This document shows, piece after piece, positions 24,984 to 34,529 of a stretch of DNA of 64,000 bases. The stretch is from positions 372,001-436,000 of the forward strand of contig NZ_PVEN01000006.1 of assembly GCF_002973525.1 (NCBI RefSeq), written 5' to 3'. Source of the DNA: Paraburkholderia sp. BL21I4N1. Lineage in GTDB: Bacteria > Pseudomonadota > Gammaproteobacteria > Burkholderiales > Burkholderiaceae. The translations under genes and the position numbers were made by a program. A model generated the notes under the pieces. That model searched no databases. It worked only from the letters and a program-made list of their open reading frames with translations, and was not told where the DNA came from. The stretch's first letter is position 1; each line of letters begins with the position of its first letter.

Positions 24984-26543
24984 TCACGCCGCCGCGCCTT
25001 GCAGGCGGAACACGTTGACCACATCGCGCAGCATCTGCGCCTGCTCCTGCATCGACTGCGCGGCGGCGGCCGCCTGTTCGACCATCGCGGCATTCTGCTG
25101 GGTCGTCTCGTCCATCTGCGCAATCGCCACATTCACCTGCTCGATGCCGCGGCTCTGCTCTTCCGACGCCGCCGAAATCTCGCTGATGATATCGGTCACG
25201 CGCTTCACCGCATCCACCAGCGAATGCATCGTGCCGCCTGCTTTCTCGACGAGCGCCTTGCCGTCGTTGACACGCTCCACCGAGTCCTCGATCAGGGTCT
25301 TGATCTCTTTCGCCGCGTCGGAGCTGCGGCGCGCAAGATTGCGCACTTCGCCCGCGACCACCGCGAAACCGCGCCCTTCCTCGCCTGCACGCGCTGCCTC
25401 GACGGCGGCATTCAACGCCAGAATATTGGTCTGAAACGCGATACTTTCGATCACCGCGATGATGTCGACCACGCGCGCCGAACTCGTCGCGATGTTCTGC
25501 ATGTTCGCGACGACCTCCTGCACCACATGACCGCCGTCGCCGGCCAGCTTCGACGCGTTGCGCGCCATCTGGTTGGCCTGCACGGCATTGTCGGCGTTCT
25601 GCTTCACGGTCGCGGTGAGTTGCTCCATGCTCGCCGCGGTTTCGCCGAGCGACGAAGCCTGCTGTTCCGTACGCGCCGACAGGTCGAGATTGCCCGCCGC
25701 GATTTCCTCGGCCGCGACCGTAATCGTTTCGGTACCGCCGCGAATCCGCCGGATCGTATCGGCAAGACGGTGTTGCATGCGTTGCATCGCGAACAGCATG
25801 CTCTGCTGATCTTCCTTGCCAATCGACACCGTGCGCGACAGATCGCCGTCGGCGATGGTTTCCGCCACCTGTGCCGCGTAGGCCGGTTCACCGCCAAGAC
25901 TGCGCTTCACATTGCGAATGATGAGCACGAGCGCGACCGTGCTGAAGCTGCCCGTCACCAGAATGGTGAGCAGATAACCCAGCAACGCGTTGCGGAATGC
26001 CGTGTTGATGTCGTCCACGTAGACGCCGGAAATCAGATACCAGTCCCACGGCTCGAAGCGTTTGACGAAGCTGATCTTCGGCACATGCTCGGTTTTGCCC
26101 GGCAGTCGCGCCATGTAGTCGACGAAACCTTGCCCCTGAGCCTGAGCGACTTTGACCATGTCGACGAACAACAGCTTGCCGTCGGTATCGGTGTAATGGG
26201 TAACGTCTTTGTTGCGCAGATCCGCAAGCGTGGGGTGCATGATGACGACTGGCGTCGCCGTCGTAATGATCATGTAGCCATTGCCCGGGTAGCGCATCAC
26301 CGACAGGCGCGCCATGGCCTGCTGTTTCGCCTGCTCCAGCGTGAGTTGATGCTGATCGACGAGCCGCGCGTAATCGGCGACGATGCCGTACGCGGATTCG
26401 ACGACGTTCTGCACCGCCGCCTTGCGATCCGACAGCATGGTCGCGCGCGATTGCCACGCCGCCCAGCCGCCCAGAAGCAGCAGGCCGAGCCACGTAATCA
26501 ACAGGGCCAACCACAATTTCGTATTCAAGCTCAGTCGATTCAC
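24984..26543 (-). CDS. methyl-accepting chemotaxis protein with Cache sensor
   Basis: 519 aa membrane chemoreceptor. TM1 (about 8-30), a periplasmic single Cache domain (about 35-190; blocks RYPGNGYMIITT, GFVDYMARLPGK and WDWYLISGVYVDD are typical of sCache_2), TM2 (about 192-215), HAMP, and a complete signalling domain with EAARAGEEGRGFAVVAGEVR at the hairpin tip. sCache_2 receptors often sense small organic acids. GTG at 26543 is chosen for GGAG eight bases upstream. No pentapeptide CheR tether at the C-terminus (ends RLQGAAA). Single gene, no che genes nearby. Confidence 0.92.
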   Translation of the reverse strand: MNRLSLNTKLWLALLITWLGLLLLGGWAAWQSRATMLSDRKAAVQNVVESAYGIVADYARLVDQHQLTLEQAKQQAMARLSVMRYPGNGYMIITTATPVVIMHPTLADLRNKDVTHYTDTDGKLLFVDMVKVAQAQGQGFVDYMARLPGKTEHVPKISFVKRFEPWDWYLISGVYVDDINTAFRNALLGYLLTILVTGSFSTVALVLIIRNVKRSLGGEPAYAAQVAETIADGDLSRTVSIGKEDQQSMLFAMQRMQHRLADTIRRIRGGTETITVAAEEIAAGNLDLSARTEQQASSLGETAASMEQLTATVKQNADNAVQANQMARNASKLAGDGGHVVQEVVANMQNIATSSARVVDIIAVIESIAFQTNILALNAAVEAARAGEEGRGFAVVAGEVRNLARRSSDAAKEIKTLIEDSVERVNDGKALVEKAGGTMHSLVDAVKRVTDIISEISAASEEQSRGIEQVNVAIAQMDETTQQNAAMVEQAAAAAQSMQEQAQMLRDVVNVFRLQGAAA

Positions 26544-26757
26544 GCCGTTTTCTCCGTCACCCGCCGGCGCGAAGTCATTGCCCGCGCCAGGCACAAGCCC
26601 GCTGGCGTCGCGCGGAATGCGCCGACCGGCAGAGGGTTGTCGCTGTATAACGGCATCACCGCGCATAACCTGAATCAGGAAATCCCTGAAAAATGCGGCT
26701 TGTTTTGTGGTATCGCTCGCTATCGGCGGCCTTTCGGAGAAGGCTTCCTAAAACTCA

Positions 26758-27501
26758 CTATGTGAGATTCAAGCCGCCGTCTGAGAGCAGGATCTCGCCC
26801 GTCAGGTAATCCGACGCCACCAGCATGGCGACAGCTTGAGCGATGTCGTCGGGACTGGCGGCTCGACGCATTGGCGAGCGCTCCTTCCAGAGTTCTTGCG
26901 CCTGCGTCCAGTCGGCCGTCAGCGGCGTATCGACGAGACCCGGCGCGACCGCGTTCACGCGAATCTCCGGCCCCAGCGAGAGCGCGAGCAAGCGGGTCAT
27001 ATGGTTCAACGCGGCCTTGCTCGCGGCATACGGAATCGAGGCTCCCTTAGGACGCACGCCGGCATGCGAACTCACATTCACCACGCTGCCGGCGCGACCA
27101 CGCCGAGCTGCCGCGCGCAAGGCCGACTCCGCCTCGGCCACCAGCCGGAACGGCGCCACGACGTTGACTTCGTGCAGTTCCTGCCAGACGGCGGCCGTTG
27201 CGGCAGCCAGGTCCGCGTGCGGAATCACGCGGCTAATTCCCGCGTTGTTCACCAGAACGTCGAGTTGTCCCCACGCGTTGATGGCTTGCCGAACGAGTCT
27301 CACGCGATCGGCGTCGTCAGCCAGATCGGCCTGAACGTAGATGGCGGATTCGAGCTCGTCCGCGAGCGCCTGCCCCGCCTCCGCCGAACTGCGCGAATGC
27401 ACGACAACGGAGAAGCCGTCTTGCGAGAGCCGCCGCGCGATGGCCGCGCCGATACCCGAGGTCGAGCCGGTGACAAGCGCTACGGGGCGTGGTGTTTTCA
27501 T
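26758..27501 (-). CDS. SDR oxidoreductase (FabG-like)
   Basis: 247 aa classical SDR: cofactor motif TGSTSGIG, NNAG strand, catalytic Ser in VNVSSHAG, and YAASK. C-terminus reads SDGGLNLT as in FabG-like members. ATG at 27501 begins MKTPRPVALVTG; in-frame residues upstream do not belong to the fold. It is co-directional with, and 63 bp downstream of, the MFS exporter gene. Substrate not predictable; an NADP-type preference is possible from the Arg in HSRSS. Confidence 0.87.
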   Translation of the reverse strand: MKTPRPVALVTGSTSGIGAAIARRLSQDGFSVVVHSRSSAEAGQALADELESAIYVQADLADDADRVRLVRQAINAWGQLDVLVNNAGISRVIPHADLAAATAAVWQELHEVNVVAPFRLVAEAESALRAAARRGRAGSVVNVSSHAGVRPKGASIPYAASKAALNHMTRLLALSLGPEIRVNAVAPGLVDTPLTADWTQAQELWKERSPMRRAASPDDIAQAVAMLVASDYLTGEILLSDGGLNLT

Positions 27502-27564
27502 GAGAATCCGGTAGTTGGAATGATGGCTTTTCGCGCGAGTCGGTGAACTGGCCATCCTCTCACA

Positions 27565-28824
27565 TCACGCCGCCCGACTGCGCATCCATTGATTCAAACC
27601 CGCGCACAACACGAGCAGCGAAGCGGTCACGAAAAATACCGGTTGCAGGCCGATGTGCGCGCCGATACTTCCGCCGATCAACGGTCCGACGACTTGCCCG
27701 GTGAATTGGGCCGATTGCAGATAGCCCAAGGTCGTGCCGGAGCTGTGTTCGTCGACCGAATGGCGCACCAGCTTCGCGATTGAAGGCAACAGGCCGGCGA
27801 TCGTCATGCCCATGACGCCGCGCAGCGCGGCCAATTGCCACCAGTGGGTGACGAACGCTTGCGGCAGCATCGCCAGCGCCGTGGCGATCAGGCAGCCGAT
27901 AATCACATTCCAGCTGCCGATCCGGTCCGCGAGTGCGCCGAGCCGCGACGCGGTCAGCATGCTGCCGAACGCCGAGCACGCCATCACGATGCCGGCCACG
28001 CGCGCGAGATGCGCATGCGGCACGCCCAGGCCGCCGATATACACCGTGATAATCGGCTCGATGGACATATTGGCGAGCAGGACCATCATCGCCGTGACGA
28101 GCAGCGCGGGAATCACCGCGCGGTTCGGCTTCGCGCCGGACTGTTCTTTCGCGACCGGCTTTGCTTTTGCGTCCACGTCGCTGTTGAAATTTTCGCGCAC
28201 CAGCGCGATCGTCGCGACGGCCGCCACGGCAATCATCGCGCCACCGACGAAGAACGTGCCGCGAATCCCCACCCACGTCGGCAGAAAGCCGCCCACCAGC
28301 GGCCCGATCAGGTTACCGGCCAATGCACCGGTCGACAGCACGCCGAGCGCCCAGCCGGCGCGCTCGCGCGGCACCTGGGTTCCGATCATGACGATCGAAG
28401 CCGACGCGTAGCCGCCGATCAGCCCGGCCGCGAGTCGCAATACGACCAGCTCCGTTACGTTGTGAGCGAGGCCGATCAGCGACATCACGACCGCCATGCC
28501 GATCGCGGCACGCACGAGCATCGGCTTGCGGCCATAGCGGGTAGCGAGACGCCCCCAAAGCGGCGCGGTGATCGCGGTGCCGAAAAACGTCGCGCCGAAC
28601 GCCACCCCCGACCACTGGACGATCGCGCCCGGCGCATGGACACCGAGTTGCTCGACGTACAACGGCAGAAACGGCAGCAGCATGCTCAAGCTCACCAGCG
28701 TCGTGAACGATCCGAACACGCAGACCACCAGGTTGCGTTGCCAGTAGGCGCCGTTGCGCGCCGCGTAACTGTGGGGATCGGAATGCGGCGACGCTGCGTT
28801 GAGGGCGTTGGCAGGAATGGACAT
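27565..28824 (-). CDS. MFS efflux transporter (MdtG-like)
   Basis: 419 aa, 12 predicted membrane helices; motif A-like loop GRLATRYGRKPML between TM2 and TM3 and a second copy GALADRIGSWN after the central loop. The pattern fits the DHA1 drug:H+ antiporter branch. ATG at 28824 has GAGG nine bases before it and begins MSIPANALN; the frame stays open for 145 codons upstream but that part is not protein-like. Divergent from the receiver-only response regulator; the 262-bp gap shows no clear operator. Confidence 0.85.
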   Translation of the reverse strand: MSIPANALNAASPHSDPHSYAARNGAYWQRNLVVCVFGSFTTLVSLSMLLPFLPLYVEQLGVHAPGAIVQWSGVAFGATFFGTAITAPLWGRLATRYGRKPMLVRAAIGMAVVMSLIGLAHNVTELVVLRLAAGLIGGYASASIVMIGTQVPRERAGWALGVLSTGALAGNLIGPLVGGFLPTWVGIRGTFFVGGAMIAVAAVATIALVRENFNSDVDAKAKPVAKEQSGAKPNRAVIPALLVTAMMVLLANMSIEPIITVYIGGLGVPHAHLARVAGIVMACSAFGSMLTASRLGALADRIGSWNVIIGCLIATALAMLPQAFVTHWWQLAALRGVMGMTIAGLLPSIAKLVRHSVDEHSSGTTLGYLQSAQFTGQVVGPLIGGSIGAHIGLQPVFFVTASLLVLCAGLNQWMRSRAA

Positions 28825-29086
28825 GGTGTGGTTCCTCGGGAGTGCCGGGATGCGCGGGCGGCGTGTTTCGGTCGAAACCGTCCGTCTGCGGTGTTCCCAA
28901 TGCCTGCAGCATACGCACGACCATCCATCTAGAAAAATGAATTTATCTGATTGGAACATTCCTTTTTTCGGATACCTGGATGGCTGCGCCGCGGCATGAA
29001 AATCGTCGCTGTTGATTGGCGACGACGCCGAACTTCCCGCGCTTAAAACTGACCAATAGCAGGTCAGCGGTGGAGAAGAGTTCGGT

Positions 29087-29479
29087 ATGGCAAGTGTTCT
29101 GCTGGTGGATGATGATCTCGAAGCGTTAGCGGCATGGAGCGCCTGCTGCGCCGCGGACGGATACGAAGTAACGACGGCGAGCAACGGCCAGTTGGCGTTG
29201 GCTCGGTTCATCGATTTCCCCGTCGATATCGTGGTGGCGGACTGGCGCATGCCGGTCATGTCGGGTAGCGAACTGTGTCACCGGTTGCGCACGCTGCCGG
29301 ACATACCCGACGTCGCGTTCATTCTCGTTTCCGGCGAACCGAGTCCGCCCGCCTTCGTCAGCTATGACGGCTTCCTGCGCAAGCCGGTGGAGGGTCCACT
29401 GCTGCTTGCCACCATGCGACGGCTGATCGCCGACCACGCGTCTCATCGACAGTCGCCCGGTCGAGACAAACCCGCCTGA
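29087..29479 (+). CDS. receiver-only response regulator (CheY-like)
   Basis: 130 aa, a single REC domain with no output domain. Acidic pocket DDD near residue 8, phospho-acceptor Asp in VVADWRMPVMSG (about residue 53), Ser in LVSGE and Lys in LRKPVE are all present, so it should be phosphorylatable. No histidine kinase is adjacent. The lectin gene follows on the same strand after 262 bp. It probably works by protein-protein contact, as CheY-type or phosphorelay proteins do. Confidence 0.85.
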   Translation: MASVLLVDDDLEALAAWSACCAADGYEVTTASNGQLALARFIDFPVDIVVADWRMPVMSGSELCHRLRTLPDIPDVAFILVSGEPSPPAFVSYDGFLRKPVEGPLLLATMRRLIADHASHRQSPGRDKPA

Positions 29480-29741
29480 AATGCGGGCCGGCAATCGCTA
29501 GCATCTTCAATGCCCGCTTCGGCTGCATCGACAGGAATCCCGGCAATGCGACAGTGCCGCGGACCTGCTCACCTTGATAGCTACGTGACCCACGCAAGCT
29601 GTCTACATTACGTCGGCGACAGCGTGATTCCGCGATGTCCACGCTGTGACGGTCTTCGATCCGCGCGCCCGTTCGAGCCTGAATCACGCTTCCGCTGTCG
29701 GCTCGCGTAATGTGGGAAACGCTTTTTTCCTGGAGAAACAC

Positions 29742-30086
29742 ATGGCTCAGCAAGGCGTATTCAATCTCCCTCCCAACATCCGTTTTGGTGTGACCGGCTT
29801 CGCTAATTCGTCCGGCGTTCAGACGATCCAGGTCTTCGTCGACAACGAGGTCCGCGCCACGTTCAACGGTCAAAGCACCGACAACAAAGTCATCGGCACG
29901 CAAGTGCTCAATTCGGGCCACGGCGCCGTGCAGATCAAGGTATCGGTCAACGGCCGGCAGTCGGACCTCGTGTCGGTTCAGACAACGCTCGCGAACAAGC
30001 TGAATTTCGCGCTGGTAGGCTCGGAGGACGGTAGCGACGGCGACTATAACGACGGCATCGCCGTGCTCAACTGGCCGATCGGCTAA
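29742..30086 (+). CDS. LecB/PA-IIL-type calcium-dependent fucose-binding lectin
   Basis: 114 aa, colinear along almost its whole length with Pseudomonas aeruginosa LecB (one residue shorter). Counting without the initiator Met, Asn21 and the acidic loop EDGSDGDYNDG supply the two-calcium site, and the protein ends in WPIG, whose terminal Gly carboxylate completes the site of the partner subunit. The specificity loop Ser22-Ser23-Gly24 equals that of PA-IIL, predicting a fucose preference over mannose. No signal peptide. ATG at 29742 has GGAG six bases upstream, and a strong terminator follows. Burkholderia lectins of this family more often carry extra N-terminal domains; this one is single-domain. 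Confidence 0.93.
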   Translation: MAQQGVFNLPPNIRFGVTGFANSSGVQTIQVFVDNEVRATFNGQSTDNKVIGTQVLNSGHGAVQIKVSVNGRQSDLVSVQTTLANKLNFALVGSEDGSDGDYNDGIAVLNWPIG

Positions 30087-30105
30087 GCGGCGCGCCAGCA
30101 GTGAC

Positions 30106-30160
30106 AAAACGCGGCGCTGGCCGATGCTGTGCAGCATGGCCGGCGCCGCGTTTTCGTTTT
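30106..30160 (+). terminator. rho-independent terminator after the lectin gene
   Basis: AAAACGCGGCGCTGGCC (30106-30122) pairs with GGCCGGCGCCGCGTTTT (30138-30154) around a 15-nt loop with one internal mismatch, followed by CGTTTT. It starts 20 bp after the lectin stop. The A-run on the left side makes it usable from the opposite strand as well. Confidence 0.8.
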
Positions 30161-30229
30161 GAACGACCGTGATCGGTACGGGCATGCCTGGCACCGAACG
30201 TTCGCCTCGACTCGTTCAGCTCGTTCAGC

Positions 30230-31900
30230 TCATTCAGGAATCGCGCCGCTGTCGGCCAGCAAGACCTCGGTCACCGCTTCGGAAAACCGCCTCGCCCGAC
30301 CTTCAATAACAACTCGCTCTGGATCCGCCGGATCTTGCGCCACTGAAGGAAGTCCGTGAGCTTTGAGAGCGCGGGCACAGCCAATCCAATCTCGATTGCC
30401 GGACTCGCCCGACCCGTCCGGCTCGCCAAGCGAAGCCCAGGACAGCGTGCCGAGCACGTCGTCGCCAAAGCCGTGGCGTTCGCGCCAGCTCGCGCCGTGA
30501 GCGAGCAGAAACGCGGTCAGCTCCGCGTTGCCATGAAAGACGGCGTGGTTGAGCGCCGTCGCATCCCAGTCTCCGCCACGCGCCGCGATCGGCCAGCCGA
30601 GTTCGACCATGACCTTGACTGCGGCGCTCGATCCCCATGCCGCGGTGTCGGGCATTAACCTGAGCTGATCGTCCGATAGCGAGCCCGGCAGCGTGGGATG
30701 GCGTACCTGAATCCGACGCGCTTCGACGGCATCGGCGCGGCCACAGGCGGCGATGAAATCGTCTTCCGCGGTGAGGTTTTCTTGCACGCCGTGGGCACGC
30801 AGCAACTCCGTGACCTCTTTTAGCCCCACTTGCATTGCCAATCGATAAGCACTGATGCCGGCGCCCGTTTGCGCGGTTGCATCCGCGCCGGCAGTGAGCA
30901 ACGCGGCAATATGGCCGCGTGATCGGCGCACCGCGATCGCGCGCAGTAACGGCGTTCGCCAGGCGTGCGTCACGCCAGATCCCGCCGGCTCGTTGGCGTC
31001 GCCGCCGTGAGCCAGCAGCAGTTCGAGCGCGGCCGGATCCGGCATGTCGAGCGCTCGCCACACGGCATTCGTGCCGGCGACGCGCGCGCCACGTTGCAGC
31101 AGCAGACGCGTGCAGTCGGGATTTTCCAGCGAGTGATAGAGCGATTCGCCGTCGTCGGGATCGGCGCCGGCCGTGAGGAGCATCTCGGTGAGAACCGGAT
31201 CGCGGAGCACACCCGCCGCGCCGTAAAGGGCGGATAAGGGTTCCGTGTCGTCAGGCGTTGCGAGGGAAGCCGGTGGCAAGCGGTTGCCGATACGCTGATT
31301 CGGATGAGCCCCAGCGCGAAGCAGATGCTGTGCGCATTCGCGCAGTCCCGCAGCAAATTCCGGCAGCCGTCCCAGGCACGAGTGCGTTACCGCGACGAGC
31401 GGCGGAAGCTTGAGCGCCCCGCCCGCGCGGTTGATCCAGTGCGGATCGGCGGTCGTCGTTTGCGAGATCACGTCGAGACGTCCCATCGCGCAGGCCGCGT
31501 ACGGATCGCTGGCGAGAAGATCGGCGTGGTCCCTTAAGAGTTGCGCAGCGACGCGTGGCCGTGCCGCGTCGTAGCTGCCGGTCACGTCGCCGCCATAGGC
31601 CAGACTCAGCCAGCGGCGTATCAGCACCGCCTGTTCCTGATACGCGAAAGCGCTAGCCTCGACATAAGGGGCGAGATCCGCCCAGGAAGAAAAACCATAT
31701 TCGCGTGCGATGCAGGACTGCGCATCGTGCAGGCGAAGTTGAAGCGCCAGCACTTCATTCTTCGTGCGGCGCGCGGCGGCGGGAAGATGAGTGACAAAGC
31801 GTGCGATGGCGGCGGCGTCGCCATGGCGGTAGAGTCGCAACAACTCTTTCGCCTGCTTCTTCAGATGGTCGAGATTGGCCTTGGGAGGCAACGTGTTCAT
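30230..31900 (-). CDS. ankyrin-repeat protein
   Basis: 556 aa, no signal peptide or membrane helix. After an N-terminal helical region (residues 1-100, with LDHLKKQAKELLRLYRHGD) come several ankyrin-type units recognised by LLxAGADP and LLLxHGGDAN patterns (AGAHPNQ, TAGADPDDG, AHGGDANEP, TAGADATAQ, AHGASWRER). Ankyrin repeats mediate protein-protein contacts; partner unknown. ATG has GAGG seven bases upstream. It is convergent with the lectin gene and divergent from the WYL regulator; the 305 bp between 31901 and 32205 hold no recognisable gene. Confidence 0.82.
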   Translation of the reverse strand: MNTLPPKANLDHLKKQAKELLRLYRHGDAAAIARFVTHLPAAARRTKNEVLALQLRLHDAQSCIAREYGFSSWADLAPYVEASAFAYQEQAVLIRRWLSLAYGGDVTGSYDAARPRVAAQLLRDHADLLASDPYAACAMGRLDVISQTTTADPHWINRAGGALKLPPLVAVTHSCLGRLPEFAAGLRECAQHLLRAGAHPNQRIGNRLPPASLATPDDTEPLSALYGAAGVLRDPVLTEMLLTAGADPDDGESLYHSLENPDCTRLLLQRGARVAGTNAVWRALDMPDPAALELLLAHGGDANEPAGSGVTHAWRTPLLRAIAVRRSRGHIAALLTAGADATAQTGAGISAYRLAMQVGLKEVTELLRAHGVQENLTAEDDFIAACGRADAVEARRIQVRHPTLPGSLSDDQLRLMPDTAAWGSSAAVKVMVELGWPIAARGGDWDATALNHAVFHGNAELTAFLLAHGASWRERHGFGDDVLGTLSWASLGEPDGSGESGNRDWIGCARALKAHGLPSVAQDPADPERVVIEGRARRFSEAVTEVLLADSGAIPE

Positions 31901-32205
31901 GACGGATCCTCGTGCATTGAATGGCCGAAGGTCCGCAATACCGCCAGCACAAAGGATGGGGAGATCGTTGAAGCGCTCCTACAGGTGGGTTCAACCCTTT
32001 CCGCGGACCCGGAAGCGGCCTGCACCGCTAACCGTGATGCTATGCGATGGGGTGCGGGGGCGTCAACCTGGGGGATGAGGTGCGTTCGACAGCGCCGCCG
32101 AGGTCGTCAACAATCCGATATCCGCCGAACCACGCCTGTTGCATTCAGCTCGCAGTCACCGACACGGGCGTCGATCCGCTTGTGTGTCGCTATCAGGATC
32201 AACGT

Positions 32206-32928
32206 ATGACCCGCTCCGAACGTCTCCTCAACCTCCTGCAACTATTGCGGCGTTACCGACGCGCCGTGAGTGCTCAGGTATTGGCCGATGAACTCGGCGT
32301 GAGCATCCGCACGCTGTACCGGGACATCGCCAGTTTGCAAGCGCAAGGCGCCATGATCGAAGGAGAACCGGGCGTGGGTTATGTGATGAAACCGGGGTTC
32401 ATGCTGCCGCCCATGATGTTCAGCTCGGAGGAACTCGACGCGCTGGTTCTTGGCATGCGCTGGGTCGCCGATCGCGGCGGCAAGACCCTGGCGGCCGGCG
32501 CGCTGAGCACACTGGCGAAGGTTGCCGCCGTGCTGCCCACGGAACTGCGCCGCGAACTGGAGGAATCGTCGCTGCTGGTGGGGGCGCCGCTGAAAAGACC
32601 TGCCCACAAGGTGTCCACCGATCTTCTGCGTGCCGCGGTCCGCGCAGAGCAAAAGCTCAACATCACCTACGTGGACGGCGGCGGCATTCTTTCACAGCGT
32701 GTAGTTTGGCCCTTTGCACTGGTCTATTTCGACCAGGCGCGGGTGCTGATGTGCTGGTGCGAGCGTCGGGCGGATTTTCGGCATTTCCGCTCGGACCGGA
32801 TCTCCGCCGTCGAGCCGCTGGAGGAGCGCTACCCGAAAAGACGATCGACGCTGCTTCGCGAGTGGCGCAAGGCCAACGATGTGGCGAGTCGCACCATACT
32901 GCCAGAATCTGACAGTGTCGGCCTTTAA
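32206..32928 (+). CDS. YafY-type transcriptional regulator (HTH_11 + WYL)
   Basis: 240 aa. N-terminal winged HTH (residues 1-60: SERLLNLLQLLRRYRRAVSA, ELGVSIRTLYRDIASL) and a C-terminal WYL-type ligand-sensing domain, here with the core segment RVVWPFALVYFDQARVL. ATG at 32206 is chosen with AGGA upstream; the in-frame sequence before it is not protein-like. A glyoxalase-fold gene follows 32 bp later on the same strand, a recurrent partnership that suggests it controls it. Confidence 0.87.
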   Translation: MTRSERLLNLLQLLRRYRRAVSAQVLADELGVSIRTLYRDIASLQAQGAMIEGEPGVGYVMKPGFMLPPMMFSSEELDALVLGMRWVADRGGKTLAAGALSTLAKVAAVLPTELRRELEESSLLVGAPLKRPAHKVSTDLLRAAVRAEQKLNITYVDGGGILSQRVVWPFALVYFDQARVLMCWCERRADFRHFRSDRISAVEPLEERYPKRRSTLLREWRKANDVASRTILPESDSVGL

Positions 32929-32960
32929 GCTGAGTCTCCTTTCTTAATCAGGAGCTCACC

Positions 32961-33329
32961 ATGAAATTCGCATCTGTTCGCGTCGTTACCCGGAATCTCG
33001 AAGGGCTGGTCGAGTTTTATCAAAGGCTTTCCGGTATCGAGGCCGTACGGCCGGCCGATGGGTTTGCCGAAGTGCGTTTCGAAGGAGCGGTGCTCGCGAT
33101 TTCGTCCGAGCAACTGATCCAACGCTTTAATGTCGGCGCGGCGATTGCGGCGGCGAATCGGTCGGCCATCCTGGAGTTCGAAGTGGCGGACGTCGACGCC
33201 GTGTTCGAACGGATGAATACGCTGGGGACACCGGTCGTGATGCCGACCACATTGATGCCGTGGGGAAATCGCTCGCTGCTGTTGCGTGACCCGGATGAGA
33301 ATCTCGTCAATGTGTTTTCCCGGGCTTGA
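32961..33329 (+). CDS. VOC/glyoxalase-fold protein
   Basis: 122 aa, two beta-alpha-beta-beta-beta modules of the vicinal-oxygen-chelate superfamily: MKFASVRVVTRNLEGLVEFY opens module one and ILEFEVADVDAVFERM module two; it ends LLRDPDENLVNVFS with the family's metal-ligand region. AGGAG lies six bases before the ATG. Likely co-transcribed with the WYL regulator. Could be a dioxygenase-like, antibiotic-binding or isomerase enzyme; not resolvable. Confidence 0.85.
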   Translation: MKFASVRVVTRNLEGLVEFYQRLSGIEAVRPADGFAEVRFEGAVLAISSEQLIQRFNVGAAIAAANRSAILEFEVADVDAVFERMNTLGTPVVMPTTLMPWGNRSLLLRDPDENLVNVFSRA

Positions 33330-33542
33330 GTGTTGGGGTGGCTCGGATCGGGGTGATCTTTTTTGTTGGACTTCAGGTTTTTATCCCGGCCGTGTGGCGC
33401 TTTCATTGTGGGGCGCCGGCCGGTTGAATTGGCGGTCGCGATCGGTCTTTCGGCGGACTCTCGGGTGCGCACAGGCCGGACGCGGCCTCGCGATCGCGCG
33501 TTTCGTTTGCGCCCGGTGTGCCCGCCGCACACGACTTGAGCG

Positions 33543-34529
33543 CTACATCGTCGCGAGTACGGCACCCCAGGTGAAGCCGCCGCCCACCGCGTTCATCAGG
33601 ACGTGCTGGCCGGCACGGATGCGGCCGTCCCGCACGCCCGTGTCGAATGCGAGCGGGATCGATGCCGCGGAGGTGTTGCCGTGCTGGTCCACCGTGACGA
33701 GCACCCGTTCGTCGGGAATACGCAGCCGCTTCGCGGTGCCATGAATAATGCGGATGTTGGCTTGATGTGGAATCAGCCAGCTAAGCTCGTCCACGGTGAT
33801 CGACGCGAGAGCGAGCGTGTCGCGCGCCACCTGTTCGAGCACTTCGATACCGAGCTTGAACACGGTGCGGCCATCCATGTGCAGAAAGGGCGCATCGATC
33901 AGCGCACCGTTGCGAAGACTGCCGGGTATGCACAAAATGTCAGCCTGCCGGCCGTCGGCCTGCATCTTCGCCGAGCGAATCCCGGGCTCTCGCGAAGCCG
34001 ACAGCACGAAGGCGCCGGCGCCATCGCCGAACAGCACGCAAGTACTGCGGTCGTTGAAATCGAGCAGCCGCGAGAACACTTCCGCGCCGATCACCAGTGC
34101 GTTGCGGTGCATGCCGGTGCGGATCAAACTGTCCGCGATCGACAGCGCGTAGACGAAGCCGCTGCATACCGCCGACACGTCGAATGCAGCACCGCCGTTG
34201 GTTATGCCGAGTTTTTTCTGGACGATGCACGCGGTACTCGGAAAGCCGCCCAGATGATCCGGCGTGGAGGTCGCGACAATGACGAGATCGATCTCGTCGG
34301 CGCGCAGCCCCGCCATCTCCAGCGCCTGCTGCGCGGCGCGAGTGGCCAGGTCGCTGGTCATGGTGTCGGCGTCGGCATAGTGGCGCGCCGAAATGCCGCT
34401 GCGCGACACGATCCACTCGTCCGATGTCTCGATACCGCGTTGCGCGAGCATCTCGGTGATGTCGTGATTGGTCAGCCGGCGCGGCGGAAGGCAGCGTCCG
34501 GTTCCGGTGATTCTGCTGTGCAAAGTCAT
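33543..34529 (-). CDS. 3-oxoacyl-ACP synthase III (FabH paralogue)
   Basis: 328 aa. Catalytic triad of KAS III is intact: Cys in DVSAVCSGFVYAL, His in PHQANIRI and Asn in HGNTSAAS. It condenses an acyl-CoA with malonyl-ACP. The isolated position, away from fabD/fabG/acpP, marks it as a paralogue rather than the housekeeping fabH; such copies prime specialised fatty acids, alkylquinolones or polyketides. ATG at 34529 is used; an in-frame TTG 18 bp upstream is possible. An O-methyltransferase and an FAD monooxygenase lie upstream on the same strand. Confidence 0.88.
   Translation of the reverse strand: MTLHSRITGTGRCLPPRRLTNHDITEMLAQRGIETSDEWIVSRSGISARHYADADTMTSDLATRAAQQALEMAGLRADEIDLVIVATSTPDHLGGFPSTACIVQKKLGITNGGAAFDVSAVCSGFVYALSIADSLIRTGMHRNALVIGAEVFSRLLDFNDRSTCVLFGDGAGAFVLSASREPGIRSAKMQADGRQADILCIPGSLRNGALIDAPFLHMDGRTVFKLGIEVLEQVARDTLALASITVDELSWLIPHQANIRIIHGTAKRLRIPDERVLVTVDQHGNTSAASIPLAFDTGVRDGRIRAGQHVLMNAVGGGFTWGAVLATM

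Noticed and set aside
24999..26765. 588-codon plus-strand frame over the chemoreceptor
   Set aside because: Antisense shadow of the MCP; the minus strand has the full receptor architecture.
29600..29640. lux-type box upstream of the lectin gene
   Set aside because: CTGT and ACAG are present but 16 bp apart instead of about 10, and the flanks do not match.
31901..32205. Extra N-terminal part of the WYL regulator in the 305-bp gap
   Set aside because: The frame is open but has no start with a ribosome site and no family similarity before MTRSERLL.
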